From Deltaproteobacteria bacterium UBA1386 (GTDB lineage Bacteria; Desulfobacterota; Syntrophorhabdia; Syntrophorhabdales; Syntrophorhabdaceae): a stretch of DNA of 64,000 nucleotides. The stretch spans positions 1-64,000 of the forward strand of contig DBQU01000118.1 of assembly GCA_002305765.1 (NCBI GenBank), read 5' to 3'. Below, one piece after another: positions 8,592-16,503 of this stretch (the stretch's first letter is position 1; every line of letters begins with the position of its first letter). The notes beneath the pieces were generated by a model. It was not told the DNA's origin. It worked only from the letters and a program-made list of their open reading frames with translations, and searched no databases. The position numbers and the translations under genes were made by a program.

Positions 8592-8867
8592 ATGTCCGAC
8601 TATATAAACGCGAAAGGCCTGGGTTGCGCTCAGCCGGTCCTCCTTGCGAGACGATCCATCGAACTGCATCATGAGACCACGATCGTCGTGGATACCCGGG
8701 AATCCCTGGAGAACATCCGGGTCCTCGCCATGCATACGGGATCCGCGATGGAGATCGCAGAGGAGCCGGGAGGCATCTACTCGATAACGCTGAAGAGGAG
8801 ACCGGACACCGCTGGATACACCCGCGGGTCCGAAAAGAGCAGCAGCAAGGGGAACGACGGGTCATGA
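8592..8867 (+). CDS. TusA/SirA-family sulfur carrier-like protein
   Basis: A 91-residue protein whose first 70 residues match the TusA fold: the N-terminal motif GLGCAQPVLLARR carries the conserved cysteine (family form GLxCPxP), followed by the beta-alpha pattern up to YSITLKR. The C-terminal 20 residues are a polar tail. TusA-like proteins relay sulfane sulfur. Here the gene overlaps the start of the molybdopterin oxidoreductase by four bases (ATGA). A role in sulfuration of the Mo/W cofactor, as FdhD does for formate dehydrogenase, is an attractive inference. The start ATG was chosen because homology begins there; the open frame upstream lies in the preceding gene. Confidence 0.8.
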   Translation: MSDYINAKGLGCAQPVLLARRSIELHHETTIVVDTRESLENIRVLAMHTGSAMEIAEEPGGIYSITLKRRPDTAGYTRGSEKSSSKGNDGS

Positions 8868-10954
8868 CATATTCAGATCAGCCGATATCCCGATCTCACG
8901 GCGAAGGGCCGGGGGAATTCACCGGCAGCCGCACCGTTTGCGGTATCTGCAGCGGCACGTGCGGAATGACGCTGAGATTGGAGAACGGGGAGCTCTCCGC
9001 TATCGAAGGCGATTCAGAACACCCGGTGAGCAGGGGACACATTTGCCCCAAGGGACGCGCCCTGCCGGAAATGTTCAGAACACCGGACCGACTGAGGCAT
9101 CCGGTCAGGAAAGCGGAGTCCGGCTCCTGGGAAGAGATATCGTGGGACGAGGCTTTCGCGGTCCTTTCGGAAAAGCTGGACGGGATACGAAGGAAATACG
9201 GACCCGAGGCGCTGGCGGTCCACGTGGGACACGCAGGGGTGGGAAAAGAGTTCCTGCCGTATGCCGAACGTTTCTGCGCCCTCTACGGCACGCCCAATTT
9301 CTCGACCTGCGGCAGCCATTGTTACGAATCAAAATCGATGGCCAACATGGTCACCTTCGGCAAGATGCCCATCGGTGATTACGCGCGGAGCAAATGCATT
9401 GTCCTGTGGGGGAAGAACCCGGGCTCATCCGCCCCCTCCCTCGTCAACGAGATCGCCGAGGCAAGAAGGCGGGGGTGCGCTCTCATCGTCATAGACCCGA
9501 GAAGGACGCCCCTTGCCGAAAAGGCGGACTTCCATCTCCAGCTGAGGCCGGGCACGGACGGCGCCCTGGCCCTGGGCTTCCTTCACGTGATCATCACGGA
9601 GCAGCTCTACGATAAGGCTTTTGTCGAAAGATGGACGGTCGGTTTTGACGCTCTCTGTCAGGCTGTCGAGGCCTACCCGCCGGAGGAGGTCGAGAGGATC
9701 ACCCGGGTGCCGGCGGGACGGGTACGGGAGGCCGCCCGGCTTTACGCGTCGGCACCGGCTGCCTGCATATCCCTCGGCGTGGCCGTCGAATTGAGCACAA
9801 ACGGTTTTCAAACCGCCCGCGGCGTTGCCGCGCTTCAGGCGATCACGGGCAATCTCGATATCGCCGGCGGTGCCGTCTTCCTCAGCGAGGCACCGCTCTC
9901 GGACCTGCAATTGACGCTGCCGAAGGGAGTGAAACAGGCCATCGGTGCCGATGAGTATCCGCTCTTCCACAGGGTCTCGCGAAACGCGCAGGCCAATCTC
10001 TACGCCCGCGCCATCCTGGAGGAGAAGCCATATCCGTTGAAAGGCCTCGTGGTGGCCGGAAGCAACCCGGTCCTCACCTGGCCCAATGCCGGGCGGGTTC
10101 GGGAGGCGCTGTCAAGGCTTGAGTTCCTGGCCGTCATCGACCCCGTCATGACAGCTACGGCAAGAGAGGCCCATCTCGTCCTGCCCTGCGCGTCCTTCCT
10201 CGGCGGCGACGAGTTGTGGGACAGTTCCCACCTCTCTCTCGCGCCCCGGATCGGACTCGCCCCGAGGATATGCGATGACGGGGGATTGCCCACACACTGG
10301 GAGATATGGAGGGAGATCGCGGTCCGCATGGGCCATTCGGATTTCTTTCCCTGGGGCACGGAAGAAGAGGCCATTACCTTCAGGCTTCGGACCCTGGAGC
10401 TCACCTATGATGACTTGAGAGACATGCCGGAAGGCTACACCTATCATCGCTGGACGGCGAAGAAATACGAAAAGGAAGGCTTCAACACGGATTCGGGCAA
10501 GGTAGAGATCTATTCGGACCTGCTCAAGCGCCACGGTTATGACCCGGTCCCCGCCTATGCCGAACCCGCCGAGAGCCCACTTTCGACCCCGGACGTAGCC
10601 TCCCTGTTCCCCCTTGTGCTCACAACAGGAGCCCGAAGGCTCGAATATCTCCATTCCCGCTTCCGCAATGTCGACTCTCTTCGGACCCGCGTCCCGGAGC
10701 CGTACGTCGAGATCCATCCTTCCACGGCGGACGGTCTCGGGGTGATGGATGGAGACAAGGTGGTCGTCGAGACGCCAAGGGGGGCCGTCGCGATCAAAGC
10801 GAGATGCACCCCGTCAATACTCCCCGGCGTTATCTCGATGTCTCACGGCTGGGATGAGGCCAATGCCAATATACTCACCGACGACGCGTGCCTTGACCCC
10901 ATCAGCGGGTTCCCCGGCGGACGCTGCCTTCTTGCCCGGATCGCCCGGGAATGA
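8864..10954 (+). CDS. Molybdopterin (Mo/W-bisPGD) oxidoreductase, catalytic subunit
   Basis: A 696-residue member of the DMSO reductase/formate dehydrogenase superfamily. A [4Fe-4S] site is formed by Cys26, Cys29, Cys33 and Cys61 (CGICSGTC, GHICPKG). The guanine-dinucleotide-binding segments are present (WGKNPG, VIDPRRT, PGTDGALALG), as is the C-terminal molydopterin-binding domain. Cys153 in GSHCYES is the likely metal ligand, in the place of the Cys/Sec of formate dehydrogenases. There is no Tat signal, so it should act in the cytoplasm with the HdrA and MvhD-like proteins. The substrate is uncertain: formate, a thiol or sulfur compound, or another substrate could fit. Confidence 0.85.
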   Translation: MTYSDQPISRSHGEGPGEFTGSRTVCGICSGTCGMTLRLENGELSAIEGDSEHPVSRGHICPKGRALPEMFRTPDRLRHPVRKAESGSWEEISWDEAFAVLSEKLDGIRRKYGPEALAVHVGHAGVGKEFLPYAERFCALYGTPNFSTCGSHCYESKSMANMVTFGKMPIGDYARSKCIVLWGKNPGSSAPSLVNEIAEARRRGCALIVIDPRRTPLAEKADFHLQLRPGTDGALALGFLHVIITEQLYDKAFVERWTVGFDALCQAVEAYPPEEVERITRVPAGRVREAARLYASAPAACISLGVAVELSTNGFQTARGVAALQAITGNLDIAGGAVFLSEAPLSDLQLTLPKGVKQAIGADEYPLFHRVSRNAQANLYARAILEEKPYPLKGLVVAGSNPVLTWPNAGRVREALSRLEFLAVIDPVMTATAREAHLVLPCASFLGGDELWDSSHLSLAPRIGLAPRICDDGGLPTHWEIWREIAVRMGHSDFFPWGTEEEAITFRLRTLELTYDDLRDMPEGYTYHRWTAKKYEKEGFNTDSGKVEIYSDLLKRHGYDPVPAYAEPAESPLSTPDVASLFPLVLTTGARRLEYLHSRFRNVDSLRTRVPEPYVEIHPSTADGLGVMDGDKVVVETPRGAVAIKARCTPSILPGVISMSHGWDEANANILTDDACLDPISGFPGGRCLLARIARE

Positions 10955-10986
10955 CACCTCCCGACCGCCCCCCATCCGCACAATCC

Positions 10987-11016
10987 TTGACATTGCCACG
11001 TTCATTCAGTTACATT
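10987..11016 (+). promoter_or_regulatory. Sigma-70-type promoter of the activase operon leader
   Basis: TTGACA (10987-10992), an 18-base spacer, then TACATT (11011-11016). Same arrangement as the promoter at 4087-4116 ahead of the homologous leader. Confidence 0.65.
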
Positions 11017-11022
11017 ATTTCA

Positions 11023-11214
11023 AAAATAACCAGAAAGACTATGTACAGAAGAGCGAACATATTCATTCCATTGGGCTGAGCGGTGCACAGGGGACCCGGT
11101 GGGTTTCCCGTCACAACCGTGCTCGCGGTTTCCCCGCCTTAAGTCATCAATCGCCTCCTTGAAGGGTCCGGTGCGGATGTCCGCGGCCGGATCTTTTGTT
11201 TTCAGGAGGTTTTC
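11023..11214 (+). ncRNA. Structured leader RNA, copy 2 (candidate cis-regulatory element)
   Basis: About 190 nucleotides, homologous to the leader at 4123-4319. Stems suggested by eye are GGGG with CCCC enclosing a hairpin AACCG/CGGTT near 11114-11130. The terminal module is a terminator-like hairpin, a T-rich run, AGGAGG and an ATG, as in copy 1. Several differences between the copies fall within stems and keep pairing, for example GCAG/CTGC in copy 1 against GCGG/CCGC here. The ligand or signal is unknown. Confidence 0.6.
11168..11202 (+). terminator. Intrinsic terminator at the end of leader copy 2
   Basis: CCGG and GCGG (11168-11176) pair with CCGC and CCGG (11181-11190) around an ATGT tetraloop, followed by ATCTTTTGTTTT (11191-11202). 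The ribosome-binding site AGGAGG lies at 11204-11209. Confidence 0.65.
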
Positions 11215-11292
11215 ATGTCGGATTACACACGGATGTGGTCGGATCCGGGCCTTGACCTAGTCGAGGCATTCCCGGAGAGGATGCACGGGTGA
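11215..11292 (+). CDS. 25-residue leader ORF, remnant of a dehydratase N-terminus or leader peptide
   Basis: ATG at 11215 is preceded by AGGAGG with five bases of spacing, one of the best ribosome-binding sites in the region. The peptide begins MSDYTRMWSDPGLDL and stops at TGA 11290-11292, whose A is the first base of the activase ATG (TGATG), so translation is coupled. The peptide resembles the first residues of double-cubane/2-hydroxyacyl-CoA dehydratase-type proteins (YTxMW-LGLDL) as I recall them. The intact dehydratase-like protein encoded at 12055 lacks that N-terminal segment. It may be a vestige retained for translational coupling. Confidence 0.5.
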   Translation: MSDYTRMWSDPGLDLVEAFPERMHG

Positions 11293-12062
11293 TGAGGGCC
11301 GCCGGCCTCGACATCGGTTCACGGACCGTAAAGCTCGTGGTCATTGAGGGAGGCGAGACGGTCCTCACACGCAAGGACCTCACCTCGCACGACCCCCTGG
11401 AAGCGGCACGCGCCCTGATGAGCGGGGTGGAATACGATGTGATCGTGGCGACCGGATATGGGCGTCACCTCCTGAAGGGGCACCTCGATTGCCCCGTCAT
11501 CAGCGAGATCAAGGCCTTCGCCCTGGGGGCGAAGGCCATTCAGACGTCCTGCAGGGTAGTCCTTGACATCGGAGGACAGGACACGAAGGTCATCTCACTC
11601 AACGAGGGCGGCGAGATGAGCAAGTTCGAGATGAATGACAAGTGTGCCGCCGGAACGGGCCGCTTCCTCGAGATCATGGCTTACGCCCTCGGTTATACCC
11701 TGGAGGAGTTCCCGAAGGCCGCGCTGTCAGCGGAGCGTTCCGAGAAGATAAACAGCATGTGCACTGTCTTCGCGGAGTCCGAGGTCATCTCGCTGACGGC
11801 AAAGGGCGCCGCCCGATCTGAGGTTGCCCTCGGCATCCACAGGGCGATCGTGAGCCGGTCGACGGCTTTGGTCAGGCGGATAGCGCCTTCGGGCGAGGTC
11901 TTCTTCGCCGGTGGGGTGGCACTGAACAGGTGCGTCGAGGCACTGCTGGCGGAAGACCTCAAGCGTCCCGTTTTCGTACCCCCGGACCCGCAGATGGTGG
12001 GAGCCTTTGGCGCGGCGCTCCATGCTGACAGATCGATCATGAAAGGAACGAGCCATGCATGA
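11292..12062 (+). CDS. ATP-dependent activase (BcrA/BadF/HgdC family)
   Basis: A 256-residue ASKHA-fold ATPase. It has the phosphate-binding loop LDIGSRTVK near the start, DIGGQDTK at 92-99, and two cysteines that bridge a [4Fe-4S] cluster between subunits of the dimer: Cys118 in DKCAAGTGRF and Cys157 in SMCTVFAESE. Family members couple ATP hydrolysis to injecting a low-potential electron into 2-hydroxyacyl-CoA dehydratases, benzoyl-CoA reductases or double-cubane proteins. ATG 11292 overlaps the stop of the leader ORF. The gene overlaps the next one by eight bases, so that protein is the probable partner. Confidence 0.9.
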   Translation: MRAAGLDIGSRTVKLVVIEGGETVLTRKDLTSHDPLEAARALMSGVEYDVIVATGYGRHLLKGHLDCPVISEIKAFALGAKAIQTSCRVVLDIGGQDTKVISLNEGGEMSKFEMNDKCAAGTGRFLEIMAYALGYTLEEFPKAALSAERSEKINSMCTVFAESEVISLTAKGAARSEVALGIHRAIVSRSTALVRRIAPSGEVFFAGGVALNRCVEALLAEDLKRPVFVPPDPQMVGAFGAALHADRSIMKGTSHA

Positions 12063-13215
12063 AACTGTTGAGCCTCTTATCAACGACGAATACACGGGCG
12101 GGCCGCCCACGAAGAGGGTCCTTGCCCGCCTCCAGGAGAAGCGGAAGGAGGGAAGGAAGGTCGCCGGGGTCTACTGCGGGTACGCCCCGACGGAGCTGAT
12201 CCTGGCCATGGGCATCTCGCCCGCCACGCTCTGCGCCTTTTCCAACGGCACAATAGAGGCCGCGGAAACGGTCCTTCCCGCGAACCTCTGCCCCTTGATC
12301 AAGTCGAGCTACGGCTTCATCATCACCGACACATGCCCCTTTTACGGCCTCGCCGACGCGGTGATAGGCGAGACGACCTGCGACGGGAAGAAGAAGATGT
12401 TCGAGCTGATAACGGACCTGAAACCCACCTGGATCATGGACCTGCCCCAGGTCCCGGACCAGGAGGAAGCCATAACCCACTGGACGGCCATGATCCGCAA
12501 GCTCCAAGGGTTTCTCGAAACAACCTTCGGGGCCCGCGCAACGGACGACGGGATCGAGGACTCCATCAGGGACATCAATCGCAGGAACGCCATGATGCGG
12601 GAGGTCTTCGAGTTCGCGGCGCTAAGGCCCGCCATCGTGGACTGGCGGGAGATGTACGACCTCACCTTCCTGGCCCAGGGGTCATCGGGAAAAGACATGG
12701 AGCCCGTCCTTTCAGAGGCCCTGAAGAAACTTGCAAAGCGTCGTGATGACGGGTATTCTTACGGCCCGGCCGGCGCTCCGCGCGTTATGGTCACCGGCTG
12801 TCCCGTCGGGGGGGATGCCGAGAAGGTCTTCGCCATCATCGAGGAGGCGGGCGGCGTGATCGTCGCCCTTGATGCCTGCTCCGGGTTCAAACCCTACATG
12901 ACGGATACCGCTGAAGGGACGGGTGACCCCGTGCGGGCGCTGGCCGAGCGTTATCTCAAGATACCCTGCTCCTGCATGACGCCCAACGCACGGCGCCTGA
13001 CCGAAATGACCCGCCTCATCGAGAAGTTCAGGCCCGACGCCGTCATCGACGTCGTGCTCCAGGCGTGCCATTCCTTCAACATCGAATCCCACAAGGTGGG
13101 GGAACACGTTGAGAAAGTCCACGGCCTGCCGTTCCTCAAGATCGTGACGGACTTCTCACTGGGTGACGTCGAGCAGATACGCACGCGCGTGGAGGCCCTG
13201 CTTGAGTCCTGCTGA
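12055..13215 (+). CDS. 2-hydroxyacyl-CoA dehydratase/double-cubane cluster family protein
   Basis: A 386-residue protein of the HgdB/FldC/BcrB family. Conserved cysteines include Cys41 (VYCGYAPTE), Cys79 (NLCPLIKS), Cys94 (DTCPFYG) and Cys109 (ETTCDGKKK), plus later segments TGCPVGG, DACSGF and LQACHSFNIES. Single-gene pairing with an activase is characteristic of double-cubane cluster proteins rather than of the two-subunit dehydratases. In that family the protein, reduced by its activase, carries out low-potential reductions of small molecules. Its natural substrate is not evident; the ABC importer genes downstream may bring it in. The usual MW-LGLDL N-terminal segment is missing. Confidence 0.85.
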   Translation: MHETVEPLINDEYTGGPPTKRVLARLQEKRKEGRKVAGVYCGYAPTELILAMGISPATLCAFSNGTIEAAETVLPANLCPLIKSSYGFIITDTCPFYGLADAVIGETTCDGKKKMFELITDLKPTWIMDLPQVPDQEEAITHWTAMIRKLQGFLETTFGARATDDGIEDSIRDINRRNAMMREVFEFAALRPAIVDWREMYDLTFLAQGSSGKDMEPVLSEALKKLAKRRDDGYSYGPAGAPRVMVTGCPVGGDAEKVFAIIEEAGGVIVALDACSGFKPYMTDTAEGTGDPVRALAERYLKIPCSCMTPNARRLTEMTRLIEKFRPDAVIDVVLQACHSFNIESHKVGEHVEKVHGLPFLKIVTDFSLGDVEQIRTRVEALLESC

Positions 13216-13239
13216 GCCCTGTCGCACGTTGGTATCGAT

Positions 13240-13265
13240 CCGGTAAAAGGCAGCGCTTTTTCCGG
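13240..13265 (+). other. Intercistronic hairpin before the ABC importer
   Basis: CCGGTAAAAG (13240-13249) pairs with CTTTTTCCGG (13256-13265) around a six-base loop, one T-T mismatch. No T-run follows, so it looks more like an mRNA processing or stability hairpin than a terminator. Confidence 0.45.
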
Positions 13266-13297
13266 TACAGAAACATCACAATAACGAGGAGGTATGA

Positions 13298-14410
13298 ATG
13301 CACCTGTTCAAGAGTCTGAAGCTGATGTCCTTTGTCGCGATCTTTGCGGTTTTCGTTCTTGTCTCCGGCGCCCTGGCCGCCGACGTCCCGAACCTGAAGG
13401 TGGGATATATCTTCACGACCCATCACACATCGTTCATCGTGGCGGCAAAAAAAGGGGAGGTCTTCAAAGACATAGGGGTCTACCTTCGGCCCGTTGTCGA
13501 CAAGGAGAAGTACGAGCTGGTAGCCAATGGTAAGCCCATAGCCGTCTTCCAGCTGATCGTGGCGAAGAGCGGATCCGAAACAGCCGCCCTCTTCGCGCGC
13601 AATCAGCTCGATCTGGCCATGGCCTCGGTGACCGCCATCATGGCCGGTATCGACAAGGGCACCCCGATGAAGATCTTAAGCCCGCTGCAGACAGAGGGCA
13701 TGGGTCTCGTGGTCCCCAAGGATTCCCCGCTCACCGATTGGAAATCTTTCATGGAGTACGTAACGAAGGCTGTGAAACCCGTCAAGATAGGGTACCACTC
13801 GCCTACGAGCGCCCCGAAGATCGTCCTGGAAGCGGCGCTGAAGAATGCCGGCATCAAGGTCACGGAAGACCCCAACGACCAGTCGGCCAAGGTCCTTCTC
13901 GCGGACCTCAAGGGCACGACGAACATGATCCCCGCTCTGGCGAGCAAGCAGGTCGACGCGATAGTGGGGCCCTCACCCTTCCCTGAGGTCGCTGTCAGCC
14001 GGGGGGTGGGAAAGATCCTCATCGACCTTAAGGACCTGCCTCCCAAGGGCTACTGGCATGACTTCCCCTGCTGCGTCACGGCGGCGAGCGACCAAACCAT
14101 CGCCAAACACCAGGAGGTCGTGCAGAAGTTCGTGGAGCTCATAGCGAAGGCCAACGTCTGGTGCAACAAGAACAGGATGGAGGCGGCAACCATCACCGCC
14201 GAGTGGATCGGCCTGCCCGCTGACGCGGCCAAGGCGTCGACACTCGTCTTTCTGGCGAAGTTCAACAAGAGCTGGATGCGGGGCGCCGACAAGCTGATGG
14301 CCGTCCTCAACGGGATGGGGAATTTCAAGGGCTCGCTGAAGGGCAAGAAGATCGACGAGGTGAAACCGGTGCTCTTCGACACGCGCTTCATCGACAAGGT
14401 GAAGATGTAG
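13298..14410 (+). CDS. ABC importer substrate-binding protein, NMT1/TauA/SsuA type
   Basis: A 370-residue periplasmic protein. Residues 1-27 form a signal peptide (hydrophobic core FVAIFAVFVLVSG, cleavage after ALA). The mature part has the NitT/TauT two-lobe pattern, with VGYIFTTHHTSFIVAAKKG at the first strand and a GYHSPTSAPKIVLE ligand-loop region. ATG 13298 has GAGGAGG upstream. Permease and ATPase genes follow directly. This family imports sulfonates, nitrate, taurine, thiamine precursors or aromatic acids; the sequence does not say which. Position after the activase and double-cubane genes suggests import of their substrate. Confidence 0.85.
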   Translation: MHLFKSLKLMSFVAIFAVFVLVSGALAADVPNLKVGYIFTTHHTSFIVAAKKGEVFKDIGVYLRPVVDKEKYELVANGKPIAVFQLIVAKSGSETAALFARNQLDLAMASVTAIMAGIDKGTPMKILSPLQTEGMGLVVPKDSPLTDWKSFMEYVTKAVKPVKIGYHSPTSAPKIVLEAALKNAGIKVTEDPNDQSAKVLLADLKGTTNMIPALASKQVDAIVGPSPFPEVAVSRGVGKILIDLKDLPPKGYWHDFPCCVTAASDQTIAKHQEVVQKFVELIAKANVWCNKNRMEAATITAEWIGLPADAAKASTLVFLAKFNKSWMRGADKLMAVLNGMGNFKGSLKGKKIDEVKPVLFDTRFIDKVKM

Positions 14411-14411
14411 A

Positions 14412-15254
14412 ATGGGCCTGAAGAGCATGCTTGTCAGGGCGGGAGCCTATCTGCTCGTGCCCTGCCTCTTCCTTGTGTTCTGGGACATTATGGCCCGGCA
14501 GCTGAACAATGAGGTCATCCTGCCCGGTGTCGGGCAGGTGACCGAATTGTTCGTGAGGCCGACGGAGAGTCTCATCGCGATGGGTTCCCTCGCCATCAAC
14601 GTCGCCATCAGCCTCGTCAGGGTGCTGGCGGGGTATCTGCTGGCTGTCTGTATCGCAGTGCCCCTGGGGATCCTGATGGGGTATTACGCGACGGCCTTCA
14701 GGCTCCTCAACGGCTTCGTCGCGCTTTTCAGACCCATTCCGCCGCTGGCCTGGGTGCCGCTCGTGCTTGCCTGGTTCGGGGTGGCAAGCCTGGCGACCCT
14801 CTTCGACGTGCAAAAGGGATCGGGCTACGTCTATCTCAACAATCTCAAGTTCTCGATGGTCTTCATCATCTTCATCGGGGCCTTTTACCCGATCCTGACG
14901 AGCACCATACACGGCGTGATGAGCGTTCGCAGCACTCTTCTCGACTCGGCGCGGGTGCTGGGGGCAAGCGAAAGGGACATCTTTCGGAAGATCCTCCTGC
15001 CCGCTTCCTCTCCGTCCATCGTAAACGGCATGCGGATAGGGCTGGGCGTCGCGTGGATGTGCCTTGTGTCCGCTGAGATGCTTCCGGGGAGCCTCTCCGG
15101 CGTCGGCTACCTGATCACCCACGCCTACACGCTGGCGAGGACGGACATCGTGATCGCCGGCATGATAAGCATCGGGGCCATCGGGGCCTTTCTCGACCTC
15201 TTCTTCCGCGTGATCGAGAACCGCAAGTTCGCGTGGACAAGGCTGACACGATGA
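14412..15254 (+). CDS. ABC importer permease, SsuC/TauC type
   Basis: A 280-residue inner-membrane protein with about six hydrophobic segments. The cytoplasmic EAA loop that contacts the ATPase is recognisable as DSARVLGASERDIFRKILLP. The gene starts one base after the stop of the binding-protein gene. It overlaps the ATPase gene at its own stop codon, so all three are co-translated. Confidence 0.88.
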   Translation: MGLKSMLVRAGAYLLVPCLFLVFWDIMARQLNNEVILPGVGQVTELFVRPTESLIAMGSLAINVAISLVRVLAGYLLAVCIAVPLGILMGYYATAFRLLNGFVALFRPIPPLAWVPLVLAWFGVASLATLFDVQKGSGYVYLNNLKFSMVFIIFIGAFYPILTSTIHGVMSVRSTLLDSARVLGASERDIFRKILLPASSPSIVNGMRIGLGVAWMCLVSAEMLPGSLSGVGYLITHAYTLARTDIVIAGMISIGAIGAFLDLFFRVIENRKFAWTRLTR

Positions 15255-16057
15255 CGGCCGGCCCCATTCTGAGCATCGAGGCCCTGCGCAAGGACTTCCG
15301 GACAAACAATGGCGCGCCCGTGGAAGCTCTGGCAGGGGTGACCTTCGACATCCCCGAGAATGATTTCGTCTGCATCGTCGGGCCCTCGGGATGCGGCAAA
15401 TCCACCCTCCTGAGAATGGTCGCGGGCCTTGAAACGGCAACGGCCGGCAGAATAGATTACCGGGGTGAAATGGTCTCCCGGCCGCGCAAGGAGATTGGAA
15501 TGGTCTTCCAGGAGTACTCGCTCCTGCCCTGGAGACACGTCCTTGACAATGTCGCGCTGGGTCCGGAGTTCCTCGGAACACCGAGGGCCAGGCGGGAGGC
15601 GAAGGCCATGGAGTACCTGCGCCTTGTGGGTATGGAAGACTTCTCGCGCGCCTTTCCCCACGAGCTCTCGGGGGGCATGAGGCAGCGCGTCGCCATCGTC
15701 CGGGCCCTAGCCAACGACCCCGACGTGCTTCTCATGGACGAACCTTTCGGGGCACTCGACGCCCACACGCGCATCCTCCTCCAGAAGGAACTCCTCCGCA
15801 TCTGGGAGAACCACCGCAAGACGATCCTCTTCGTGACCCACGGCGTCGACGAGGCCATCTACCTCGCCGATCGCATCATGGTCATGTCCGCGCGCCCGGG
15901 CAGGATCCTCGATGTCATCGACGTCACCATGGAGCGTCCCAGGGTCCGCGCGCATCCCTCCTACGGCCCGCTCGTCGAGAGGATCCTCGCGATTCTCGAA
16001 CAGGAAGCCGCCGCCTCTTTTCGCGACACAGCCGCGGCGCAGCATGGACAAGAATAG
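15251..16057 (+). CDS. ABC importer ATPase, SsuB/TauB type
   Basis: A 268-residue nucleotide-binding subunit: Walker A GPSGCGKST, Q-loop FQEYSLLPW, signature LSGGMRQR, Walker B VLLMDEPFGALD and the H-loop FVTHGVDEA. The ATG at 15251 overlaps the permease stop as ATGA and is preferred; an in-frame ATG at 15233 would add six residues. It completes the importer of the 13298-16057 gene set. Confidence 0.88.
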   Translation: MTAGPILSIEALRKDFRTNNGAPVEALAGVTFDIPENDFVCIVGPSGCGKSTLLRMVAGLETATAGRIDYRGEMVSRPRKEIGMVFQEYSLLPWRHVLDNVALGPEFLGTPRARREAKAMEYLRLVGMEDFSRAFPHELSGGMRQRVAIVRALANDPDVLLMDEPFGALDAHTRILLQKELLRIWENHRKTILFVTHGVDEAIYLADRIMVMSARPGRILDVIDVTMERPRVRAHPSYGPLVERILAILEQEAAASFRDTAAAQHGQE

Positions 16058-16076
16058 AAAACCGTTCAGGGGTTCA

Positions 16077-16153
16077 AAAGTTCAAGAGTCCAACGTTAGA
16101 AACAAAAGACCATGATACAGGGCTTCCTTTTCCACCTTGAACTCTTGAACTTT
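16077..16153. repeat. Inverted repeat built of GTTCAAG words
   Basis: AAAGTTCAAGAGT (16077-16089) and its exact complement ACTCTTGAACTTT (16141-16153), 51 bases apart. It belongs with the other TTCAAG-type intergenic repeats at 32454, 43499 and 44402. Confidence 0.6.
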
Positions 16154-16203
16154 CTCTTTCCTTGCCTCGCGATTCTGGATTAAACTAGCGGCGGGCGCGT
16201 CAG

Positions 16204-16488
16204 GTGGACGCGGTCCAATACACCAAGGCGGGTGAGGTTATGGCAAGGCATTCCCATCTTTTCGTCGAGACCTTCGACGGGTTTCTCGGTTACGGCATGG
16301 ACAGGAAGACCGACGAGAACACGCTGCAGGTCTACCTCCAGAAATTCTCCGACGACGCGCTCATGAAGACCATGCTCAAGAGGATGTCCGACGACGACCT
16401 GGCGGAGGTATTCGAGGTCCTCAGCAAAATGCTCAAGAAACACCTCAGCGAACCCGAATACCACCGGCTTTTTCTGAAAGAGGACTGA
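16204..16488 (+). CDS. Small conserved hypothetical cytoplasmic protein
   Basis: 94 residues from GTG 16204, or 82 from ATG 16240; neither has a well-spaced ribosome-binding site, so the start is open. The protein is acidic and helical (KFSDDALMKTMLKRMSDDDLAEVFEVLSKMLKKHL) with no cysteines or membrane segment. I do not recognise a functional family. It stands alone between the ABC importer operon and repeat copy B. Confidence 0.6.
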   Translation: MDAVQYTKAGEVMARHSHLFVETFDGFLGYGMDRKTDENTLQVYLQKFSDDALMKTMLKRMSDDDLAEVFEVLSKMLKKHLSEPEYHRLFLKED

Positions 16489-16503
16489 AAGGCTGAAAAA
16501 CGT

